A stretch of 20,213 nt of DNA from a virus: the IMG/VR virus record IMGVR_UViG_3300046001_005441, positions 1 through 20,213 of that record; one strand, written 5' to 3'. This document shows, one piece after another, positions 8,018-13,754 of this stretch (position 1 is the stretch's first letter; each line of letters begins with the position of its first letter). Under the pieces are notes generated by a model. That model was not told the origin of the DNA. It saw only the letters and a program-made list of their open reading frames with translations, and did no database searches. The position numbers and the translations under genes were made by a program.

Positions 8018-8422
8018 ATGAAACATATAATCAAAAAAATATTAAAAGAAGAAAGTCTTAAACAAACTTTAAAACAACAAGTTAAAGAATTTGGTTGGAA
8101 AGGTACCGCGGAATTGGTTAATGGATCCGAAAACTTATTGGAATTGATACACATAAATAACCCAATGGATTTTCTTAATCTTTATAACGATCTTGACGTT
8201 TTTGATAGTGAAAAATTTATTTTATTTGGACGTAGAGAAAATGAAGAACTGATAACTTACTATAAAACACATAAAGATGTTTACATTGATTATAATCAAA
8301 TATGGTCAGTTTTAGAAGAAGGTTTTGGGCTTAGCTATGATGAAACTCAGTCACTTATAGAAACGTGGTTGGGTGACATATACAATTTAAGGGGAATCAA
8401 AGTCTATGAAAATGCAGAATAG
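8018..8422 (+). CDS. Tagged hypothetical protein
   Basis: This 134-residue protein starts with MKHIIKKILKEE, almost the same tag as the genes at 6808 and 18169, then a Lys/Gln-rich stretch and an alpha-helical acidic domain. I do not recognise the domain; the pattern LVNGSENLLELIHINNPMDF recalls uncharacterised large-phage proteins. It begins 1 nt after the previous tagged gene, so the two are cotranscribed. The last codons are part of a 25-bp sequence repeated just after the stop codon, a sign that the gene's 3' end has been partly duplicated or trimmed. Confidence 0.8.
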   Translation: MKHIIKKILKEESLKQTLKQQVKEFGWKGTAELVNGSENLLELIHINNPMDFLNLYNDLDVFDSEKFILFGRRENEELITYYKTHKDVYIDYNQIWSVLEEGFGLSYDETQSLIETWLGDIYNLRGIKVYENAE

Positions 8423-8456
8423 AAGTTCAAATGGTTGGGTGACGTATACAATTTAA
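8366..8456 (+). repeat. 25-bp direct repeat spanning the end of the 8018 gene
   Basis: TGGTTGGGTGAC(A/G)TATACAATTTAA-type copies lie at 8366-8390, inside the coding region, and 8432-8456, ten bases after the stop. They match at 24 of 25 positions and start 66 bp apart. The second copy is non-coding and looks like the remnant of a duplicated or recombined 3' gene end. Confidence 0.85.
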
Positions 8457-8482
8457 AAAGAAATATAATTTACACTATGTTA

Positions 8483-8499
8483 TAATTTATTATTATTTA
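8483..8499 (+). repeat. 17-nt leader repeat, copy 1
   Basis: TAATTTATTATTATTTA occurs here 3 nt before the ATG at 8503 and again, identically, at 9250-9266, 9 nt before the ATG at 9276. The recurrence just ahead of two starts suggests a shared initiation or promoter element, though the sequence is low in complexity. Confidence 0.45.
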
Positions 8500-8502
8500 G
8501 TG

Positions 8503-9252
8503 ATGAAAACAGATTGGTTATTTCAAGAACCCATAGATTTAGAGCACAAACAGTACGTACTTTTGGATTATCTACAAAAATTAGATAAAAATCTAAATAA
8601 TTTAAAATTATACCCCCAATTCCAAGAGATATCCTTACATCTTGCAAGTATCAATTTATTAATTGAAAAAGGACAATATCTTACTTTAGGGAGACAATTA
8701 AAGGATCCTGATGATGAAATACTTATTTCAGATTTAATTCCCGTTAATTGTCCATTACTTACAGAACAGGAAATATTAGAAGTATATAACGTCTGTAAAT
8801 ATTCAACCGAAAACTTAAAAGATTACTTTAATCACGCAAAAGCCATTTGGGACATTGTAAATGATACTGTATCTATTGAAGTAGTACAAAACCCAAAAAA
8901 CATTGAACCAAAACAAGGCCTTTTCTTTTTAGACTATAAAGAAAAAACATATCTATATGAGTTTATTATAAAACCAATTAAAAAAGATAGTCCTGAAACC
9001 AAATGTCACATTAAAAAAATATGTGAATGTCCAAAAGGAGATTTTAACGAAAAATTAAAGGAGGTAAAAAAATCATTAATCAAAGATATACAGGATGAAA
9101 AAATACACGGTAATTTAATCGTGTTTACTGTTAATCATAACAATAACTATCCACTTAGAGAAACATTACTACCAATAGTCAAAAGAAAGATTATGAATTA
9201 TATGATACAGTCAAAAATTATTAGACATAAGAATTTGACAGGTAAGATTTAA
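8503..9252 (+). CDS. Conserved hypothetical phage protein, head of the glutamine synthetase operon
   Basis: I do not assign a function to this 249-residue protein. It begins MKTDWLFQEPIDLEHKQY, followed by a predicted helical region (LLDYLQKLDKNLNNLKLYP) and a C-terminal domain with alternating strands and a C-x-C (KICECPKG) near residue 180. The general look is of a large-phage protein of unknown role; I recall similar starts in jumbo-phage hypotheticals but cannot verify this. I chose the ATG at 8503 over an adjoining GTG. It has no cargo tag or membrane segment. It is followed by two small genes and glutamine synthetase in the same direction with short gaps or overlaps. Confidence 0.75.
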   Translation: MKTDWLFQEPIDLEHKQYVLLDYLQKLDKNLNNLKLYPQFQEISLHLASINLLIEKGQYLTLGRQLKDPDDEILISDLIPVNCPLLTEQEILEVYNVCKYSTENLKDYFNHAKAIWDIVNDTVSIEVVQNPKNIEPKQGLFFLDYKEKTYLYEFIIKPIKKDSPETKCHIKKICECPKGDFNEKLKEVKKSLIKDIQDEKIHGNLIVFTVNHNNNYPLRETLLPIVKRKIMNYMIQSKIIRHKNLTGKI

Positions 9253-9275
9253 TTTATTATTATTTAAATAAAATT

Positions 9276-9422
9276 ATGGAAACAATTGAATTGTCAGTTA
9301 TTAAAAAAATGGTAAAAGAAAATCCTAATGATATGGAGTTAGGTAAAAAAATTAGACAAATGATTTTAGAAATTAAAAATCAAAAATATGGGATTCAACA
9401 AGAGGATACTCAAAAAGGATAA
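9276..9422 (+). CDS. Small hypothetical protein (48 aa)
   Basis: The frame starts at ATG 9276 and encodes METIELSVIKKMVKE, then a Lys/Gln-rich helix, ending IQQEDTQKG. It sits 23 nt after the previous gene, carries the 17-nt leader repeat just upstream, and overlaps the next small gene by 35 nt. Composition and spacing fit the operon. The function is unknown; the charged helical nature suggests a small protein-binding or regulatory factor. Confidence 0.55.
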   Translation: METIELSVIKKMVKENPNDMELGKKIRQMILEIKNQKYGIQQEDTQKG

Positions 9423-9570
9423 TATTATTAATAATATTGATAGGTTACCGATTTACCTATCGGCAGATGCAATCATTACAAGCGATGACTTCTCAAGGGA
9501 AGTTTATAAAATGTATTGTGATGGAAAAACAGAGGATGAAATCATAAAATATATAAACAAAAATAAATGA
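9388..9570 (+). CDS. Small hypothetical protein coupled to glutamine synthetase
   Basis: This 60-residue protein (MGFNKRILKK at the start, KTEDEIIKYINKNK at the end) is coupled to glutamine synthetase by an ATGA overlap at 9567-9570. It overlaps the preceding small frame by 35 nt. A 7-bp inverted repeat, GATAGGT/ACCTATC with a 9-nt loop at about 9439-9461, lies inside it and could form a hairpin some 100 nt before the synthetase start. I recognise no domain. Confidence 0.6.
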   Translation: MGFNKRILKKDNIINNIDRLPIYLSADAIITSDDFSREVYKMYCDGKTEDEIIKYINKNK

Positions 9571-10856
9571 AAATCAAATTAGAATACGTTTGGTTGGATG
9601 GATATACGCCAGAACCAAACTTAAGAAGTAAAGTAAAAATTGTAGAATACAATGATATTAAAAATGCGTTTTTGGATGGTAAATTTCCTGAATGGAACTT
9701 TGACGGGTCATCAACAAAACAAGCAGAAACAGGTAGTTCAGATTGTATTTTAAAACCTGTTAAACACTACATAACGGATGGGTTACTAAATACGATTTAT
9801 ATCCTTTGTGAAGTTATGAACCCAGATGGTACACCACACAAATCAAATTACCGTTCACAATTAGGTGATGAACAAGAAGATTTGTGGTTTGGATTTGAAC
9901 AAGAATACTTTATTCAAAAAGGGATCGGTGAAGGAGTTTTAGGTCACGACAGAAAGTATTTGGACCCACAAGGTAAGTATTACTGTGGTGTAGGACAAAA
10001 CGTTGTTGGAAGGGACTTTGTTGAAAGACATACTAATATGTGTTTAAATTATGGGATTGATATTACTGGAACAAATGCTGAGGTTGCGCTTGGACAATGG
10101 GAGTATCAGGTTTTTTCAAAAGGTAAACTAAATGCTGGAGATGACCTATGGATGTCACGATACTTCCTATACAAACTTTCTGAAGAATATGGTTACGCAA
10201 TTACAATCCACCCAAAACCACTACAATATGGAGAATGGAACGGTTCAGGACTTCATACAAACTTCTCAAATGATTATATGAGAAATGTTGGTGGAGAAGA
10301 GTATTTTAAATCATTATTTGCAAGTTTTAACGCAAGACATACTGAACATATTAAACATTATGGTTCACATAATGAATTAAGATTGACAGGTAATTTTGAA
10401 ACACAATCAATTGATAAATTTAGTTGGGGGGTTTCAGATAGAGGAGCATCAATTAGAGTACCACAACAAACAGCAAAAGATTGGAAAGGTTATGTTGAAG
10501 ATAGAAGACCTGGTTCAAACGCGGACCCATATAAAATTATCTACCAAATTGAAAAGTCAATTAATAATGCTGAAACAATTGGTGATATTAAACATATGAT
10601 GAATTTTAAAATTGATATTGATAAATTGGATGGTAAGTATGAAGGGATTTTAAGTAATGATGAATTACTTAAAGAATATAAAAACGATGAGGACTATGAA
10701 CTTGATGTTGAAACAATGGAAGGGTCTAATATACCAACAGAAGACATTAACTTCAATCCACAACTACAATCAGAATTAATATCAGAATTAAGAAATAAAT
10801 TGCAAAATAGCAAAATACCTAAAGCTCTTAAAAACGCAATGTTATATGGAAAATAA
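9567..10856 (+). CDS. glnA: Glutamine synthetase, type II-like (beta-grasp + catalytic), with C-terminal extension
   Basis: The enzyme should join glutamate and ammonia to make glutamine using ATP. All the hallmarks of the eukaryotic-like type II family are in order. They are WNFDGSST (latch), FEQEY with E111 and E113, NAEV then GQWE (E172, E179), and NGSGLH (N225-H230). They continue with HNELRLTG (268-275), SIRVP (R297) and EDRRP (311-315). Everything needed for catalysis appears present, so I expect an active enzyme. The family is usually about 340-370 residues; this one has 429, with an acidic extension of roughly 85 residues after the catalytic domain. It is translationally coupled to the small gene upstream. 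A phage copy is an auxiliary metabolic gene that could raise glutamine supply or relieve nitrogen limitation during infection. Confidence 0.95.
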   Translation: MKIKLEYVWLDGYTPEPNLRSKVKIVEYNDIKNAFLDGKFPEWNFDGSSTKQAETGSSDCILKPVKHYITDGLLNTIYILCEVMNPDGTPHKSNYRSQLGDEQEDLWFGFEQEYFIQKGIGEGVLGHDRKYLDPQGKYYCGVGQNVVGRDFVERHTNMCLNYGIDITGTNAEVALGQWEYQVFSKGKLNAGDDLWMSRYFLYKLSEEYGYAITIHPKPLQYGEWNGSGLHTNFSNDYMRNVGGEEYFKSLFASFNARHTEHIKHYGSHNELRLTGNFETQSIDKFSWGVSDRGASIRVPQQTAKDWKGYVEDRRPGSNADPYKIIYQIEKSINNAETIGDIKHMMNFKIDIDKLDGKYEGILSNDELLKEYKNDEDYELDVETMEGSNIPTEDINFNPQLQSELISELRNKLQNSKIPKALKNAMLYGK

Positions 10857-10869
10857 TAACAATATAAAA

Positions 10870-11232
10870 ATGATAGAATTTCAACAATTTGAACCACTTA
10901 AATCAAATAGATGGTTAATAAGAACGGAAGGATTAGAAATCAACCCTTTTTTATTTAGAAAATATAAAATATTTAATGATGGAAAAGAAATCATATTTAC
11001 CACAGAATTTATTGAAACGGTAAATAACACATATAACCCAAAAGATTTATTAAATATTGTTGGTATTACCATTGAGTATTTGGATCCAACAGGGGTTGCG
11101 GTTCAGAAACTTAAATTTGATGTTAAGGGGTTGAACTTTAAAATTAAACAATCATATAGTAAAGATACTTTACAAACTACAAAACTTAGATTTGTTGTTA
11201 ATTCAGATACATTAACTTTAATGAATAAATAA
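10870..11232 (+). CDS. Hypothetical protein, beta-rich
   Basis: The ATG at 10870 (MIEFQQFEPL) gives 120 residues; an earlier ATG at 10846 would overlap glutamine synthetase by 11 nt and add a poly-Asn stretch, so I prefer the later one. The protein shows KSNRWLIRT, FLFRKYKI, TTEFIETVNNTYNP, TIEYLDPTG and a repeated strand pattern to the end. This beta-rich layout recalls small phage structural (tail-tube or baseplate-like) proteins, but I cannot confirm that, and the neighbours are metabolic and DNA-modifying genes. It lies 13 nt after glutamine synthetase. Confidence 0.7.
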   Translation: MIEFQQFEPLKSNRWLIRTEGLEINPFLFRKYKIFNDGKEIIFTTEFIETVNNTYNPKDLLNIVGITIEYLDPTGVAVQKLKFDVKGLNFKIKQSYSKDTLQTTKLRFVVNSDTLTLMNK

Positions 11233-11233
11233 T

Positions 11234-11269
11234 ATGGAAAAAGAACAAGTAAACCACCCCCAACATTAA
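11234..11269 (+). pseudogene. Truncated DUF3310 start (11-codon stub)
   Basis: ATG at 11234 encodes MEKEQVNHPQH and then a TAA. VNHPxHY is the conserved N-terminal signature of DUF3310, and the intact copy at 12031 reads VNHPDHY at the same place. The stub stops exactly where the tyrosine should be. It begins 1 nt after the preceding gene's stop, as a normal operon gene would. I read it as the 5' end of a DUF3310 gene cut off by the insertion of the HNH endonuclease, with the intact homolog now lying beyond the endonuclease. It could also be translated as an 11-residue leader peptide. Confidence 0.65.
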
Positions 11270-11298
11270 AAAGTTTTGTTGTATGTGGTAAAAATCGT

Positions 11299-11330
11299 AG
11301 TATGGGGATATTTATATATAAACCCATACT
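11299..11330 (+). promoter_or_regulatory. Hairpin with embedded RTATTTATW box before the HNH gene
   Basis: AGTATGGG (11299-11306) and CCCATACT (11323-11330) form a perfect 8-bp inverted repeat whose right arm touches the ATG at 11331. The 16-nt loop contains the box GATATTTATA (11307-11316). In a longer transcript the hairpin would hide the start region. If transcription starts within or after the box, the mRNA would escape it. Phage T4 homing endonuclease genes are known to use inhibitory hairpins together with late promoters, and this layout fits the same logic. Confidence 0.6.
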
Positions 11331-12026
11331 ATGAAAAAACTTGAATTAAAAATTGGTGATAAATATCATTATTGGACTATATTAGAATTATCTGACTTTG
11401 AAAGTAAAAAAGGTGAAAGATATTATAAATGTAAGTGTGATTGTGGAACAATAAAGGATGTTAGAGCTCATCACTTGAAAAATGAAAAATCAAAATCTTG
11501 TGGTTGTTTTGTTAAAGAAACAATGTCAAAAATAAAAAGAATTGATATTGAAGGTCAAAAATTTGGTAAATTAACCCCTATAAAAAGAGTTCACCATAAT
11601 AATAGTAAACATTTAAATAATTGGTTATGTAAGTGTGATTGTGGTAACGAAGTAATTGCGTCTACGGGTGCGTTAAGAAGAAATAAACATTTATCTTGTG
11701 GGTGTATAAGGAAAGGTGAGGAAAGCCACAATTGGAAAGGGGGGAAAATTACAACACCATCAGGGTATGTTAAAAAATATGCACCTGAACACCCAAAAAA
11801 TATAATTGGTTATGTTTTGGAACATAGATTAATTATGGAAGAGATGGTTGGAAGATATTTAGAACCAAATGAGGAAGTTCACCATAAAAATGGTATTAGA
11901 AATGATAATTCTAAAGAAAACCTTGAATTATGGGTTAAATCCCAACCACCAGGACAAAGAGTTGACGATATGGTTGATTTTTGTTATAATTTCTTAAAGA
12001 AATATAAACCTGAAATATTAAAATAG
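11331..12026 (+). CDS. HNH homing endonuclease with two Cys4-type repeats
   Basis: Two related units begin the protein. The first has CKCDCG at 34-39 and SCGC at 56-59. The second has CKCDCG then SCGC at about residues 101-126, preceded by IEGQKFGKLTPI. These look like zinc-binding DNA-recognition modules. The C-terminal part is an HNH nuclease: LEHRLIMEEMVGRYL, then EEVHHKNGIRNDNS and ENLELW, with the tandem histidines and Asn expected of the metal site. It is free-standing, 231 residues, lies between a DUF3310 stub and an intact DUF3310 gene, and ends 4 nt before the latter. It probably cuts a DUF3310 allele and spreads by repair. Its leader has a start-proximal hairpin and an RTATTTATW box. 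Confidence 0.9.
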   Translation: MKKLELKIGDKYHYWTILELSDFESKKGERYYKCKCDCGTIKDVRAHHLKNEKSKSCGCFVKETMSKIKRIDIEGQKFGKLTPIKRVHHNNSKHLNNWLCKCDCGNEVIASTGALRRNKHLSCGCIRKGEESHNWKGGKITTPSGYVKKYAPEHPKNIIGYVLEHRLIMEEMVGRYLEPNEEVHHKNGIRNDNSKENLELWVKSQPPGQRVDDMVDFCYNFLKKYKPEILK

Positions 12027-12030
12027 TAAA

Positions 12031-12261
12031 ATGTCAGAAGAAAAAGAAATGGTTAATCATCCCGACCATTACCAATTTGGTGAAAATAATGAATATGAGG
12101 CAATCAAAGTAATTGATGCTTGGGAATTGGGATTCTCACTTGGTAATACTGTTAAGTACATCTCAAGAGCTGGAAAAAAAGAAAAAGATAAAGAATTACA
12201 GGACCTTAAAAAGGCGTTATGGTATTTACAACACCATATTGAAACATTAGAGAAAAAATGA
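12031..12261 (+). CDS. DUF3310 family protein
   Basis: The 76-residue protein carries the full DUF3310 pattern: VNHPDHYQFG, EAIKVIDAW, LGFSLGNTVKYISRAGKK, then LQDLKKALWYLQHHIE. Members are common in phages and are sometimes labelled nucleotide kinase-like, but no activity is established. Its TGA overlaps the ATG of the next methyltransferase (ATGA at 12258-12261), so the two are coupled. A truncated relative of its first eleven codons lies upstream of the HNH gene. Confidence 0.92.
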   Translation: MSEEKEMVNHPDHYQFGENNEYEAIKVIDAWELGFSLGNTVKYISRAGKKEKDKELQDLKKALWYLQHHIETLEKK

Positions 12262-13103
12262 TAGAAACAGGAAAAATAATAAATGGTGATTGTATTGAGG
12301 TAATGAAAAGTTTACCTGAAGGGGAAATAGATCTTCTTGTTTCATCACCCCCATACAATGTGGGTATTAATTATGACGCACATATAGATACATTAGACAT
12401 GGATGTTTATTGGGAATGGACTAAAGAGTGGTTATCCGAAGCTTACAGAATTTTGAAGGACGATGGTAGAGTTGCTATAAACATCCCTTACGAAACCAAT
12501 GTACGTGAACGAGGTGGTAGAGTGTTTTTTGTATCTGAATTTTATCAAATTATGAAACAAGTTGGGTTTAAATTTTTTGGTATTGTGGATTTGGAGGAAC
12601 AATCACCTCATCGTAGTAAGACAACTGCGTGGGGATCTTGGATGAGTCCGTCAAGTCCATATATTTATAACCCAAAAGAGTGTGTAATACTTGCATACAA
12701 AAAATACCACATTAAAAAGGTTAAAGGGGAACCTCAGTGGAAAGGAACACCAACTGAAATTATTCAGGAGGATGGAACCATAAAAAAGAAAGTAGTATAT
12801 GAGGAAGAAGATAAGAAAGAGTTTATGGAACTTGTTTTTGGTCAGTGGAATTACTTTGCAGATACTAAATCACTCACCAAGGCAACGTTCTCAATGGACA
12901 TCCCAACTAAAGCGATCAAGATATTGTCCTACAAAAACGATGTAATTCTTGACCCGTTTGCGGGTAGCGGAACAACATTAGTTGCTGCTGAGATACTTGG
13001 AAGAAGATGGTTAGGTATTGAACTATCACCAAATTATACGGAGGTGGCTAAAACAAGGGTTGAATATTTTAAAAACCTACAAACAGTATCAGAGGAAATC
13101 TAA
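12258..13103 (+). CDS. Beta-class DNA methyltransferase (N4-cytosine or N6-adenine)
   Basis: This AdoMet-dependent DNA amino-methyltransferase has catalytic motif IV as SPPYN at residues 30-34 near the N-terminus and AdoMet motif I as DPFAGSGTT at 232-240 near the C-terminus. That order defines the beta class. SPPY rather than DPPY favours N4-cytosine methylation, although some N6-adenine enzymes of this class share it. The target-recognition part lies between them (about 100-220). GRRWLGIELSPNY follows motif I as usual. No nuclease partner is present, so it is an orphan like the Dam-type gene at 146. It is coupled to DUF3310 by a 4-nt overlap and followed by a terminator. Confidence 0.93.
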   Translation: MIETGKIINGDCIEVMKSLPEGEIDLLVSSPPYNVGINYDAHIDTLDMDVYWEWTKEWLSEAYRILKDDGRVAINIPYETNVRERGGRVFFVSEFYQIMKQVGFKFFGIVDLEEQSPHRSKTTAWGSWMSPSSPYIYNPKECVILAYKKYHIKKVKGEPQWKGTPTEIIQEDGTIKKKVVYEEEDKKEFMELVFGQWNYFADTKSLTKATFSMDIPTKAIKILSYKNDVILDPFAGSGTTLVAAEILGRRWLGIELSPNYTEVAKTRVEYFKNLQTVSEEI

Positions 13104-13122
13104 GAGTAATCTTGGATTTTTT
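13100..13122 (+). terminator. Probable intrinsic terminator after the methyltransferase
   Basis: CTAAGA (13100-13105) pairs with TCTTGG (13110-13115), including one G-T pair, around a GTAA tetraloop, followed by ATTTTTT. The stem overlaps the methyltransferase stop codon. It would separate the DUF3310/methyltransferase operon from the tagged operon that begins at 13146. Confidence 0.55.
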
Positions 13123-13131
13123 GTTTTTAAT

Positions 13132-13141
13132 GGTATTTATA
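13132..13141 (+). promoter_or_regulatory. RTATTTATW box before a tagged operon
   Basis: GGTATTTATA lies 4 nt before the ATG at 13146. It directly follows a probable terminator, which makes a new transcription start here likely. Confidence 0.5.
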
Positions 13142-13145
13142 TATT

Positions 13146-13754
13146 ATGAAAAAAAATGTTATTAAAAATGTCAACTTAATACTTGAAGAAAGATATTTAA
13201 AACAAAAATCAATTATTATTGAAAGTTTAGAACCACCTAAAAGTGAAGACGAATATATATCAATAATTAAAAATAATGGATTCACACAAGTAAGTTCAAA
13301 GGACCCGAACACTGTTTGGAAATATGAAAATAGTAAAACACAAGTTTTTACATATAAAACAAAAGACGGTAAATTATATGTAAGTCAAAGAGGGTTTTAT
13401 AACCCAAAAACTGATTTACATATTCCCACAACTACTACATCTTTTAAAATACCTGTAACTACTGAATATCAAAAATATTGGGATAGGGCCGTTAATGACT
13501 ACATACAAAGTAAAAACATTTATGACCCGTCTTGGTCATTAGAAAATATTAATGACCAAATAAAAAAAATTGAAGATAATCTTAAAATAACTAACGATAA
13601 GGATATTGTTACAGTTGGTGGGGTTTTTATCAGAAATATTAAATCAGTTGAAGAAAATATTAATAAATGGTTGATTGATCCTGATAAACAGATGGCAAAA
13701 AATAACCTAAACCAGTTAAAGGGATTGGCAAAAGAAAAAGGATTATCCGTATGA
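13146..13754 (+). CDS. Tagged hypothetical protein upstream of the DHH-SET gene
   Basis: This 202-residue protein starts MKKNVIKNVNLILEE, an amphipathic tag with I-L-E/L-E-E. A second candidate I/L-x-E site follows in SIIIES near residue 27. The rest has a beta-rich middle (VWKYENSKTQVFTYK, KLYVSQRG) and a helical C-terminus, and I do not recognise it. Its TGA overlaps the ATG of the DHH-SET gene (ATGA at 13751), so the two proteins are coupled and may be packaged or act together. Confidence 0.78.
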   Translation: MKKNVIKNVNLILEERYLKQKSIIIESLEPPKSEDEYISIIKNNGFTQVSSKDPNTVWKYENSKTQVFTYKTKDGKLYVSQRGFYNPKTDLHIPTTTTSFKIPVTTEYQKYWDRAVNDYIQSKNIYDPSWSLENINDQIKKIEDNLKITNDKDIVTVGGVFIRNIKSVEENINKWLIDPDKQMAKNNLNQLKGLAKEKGLSV

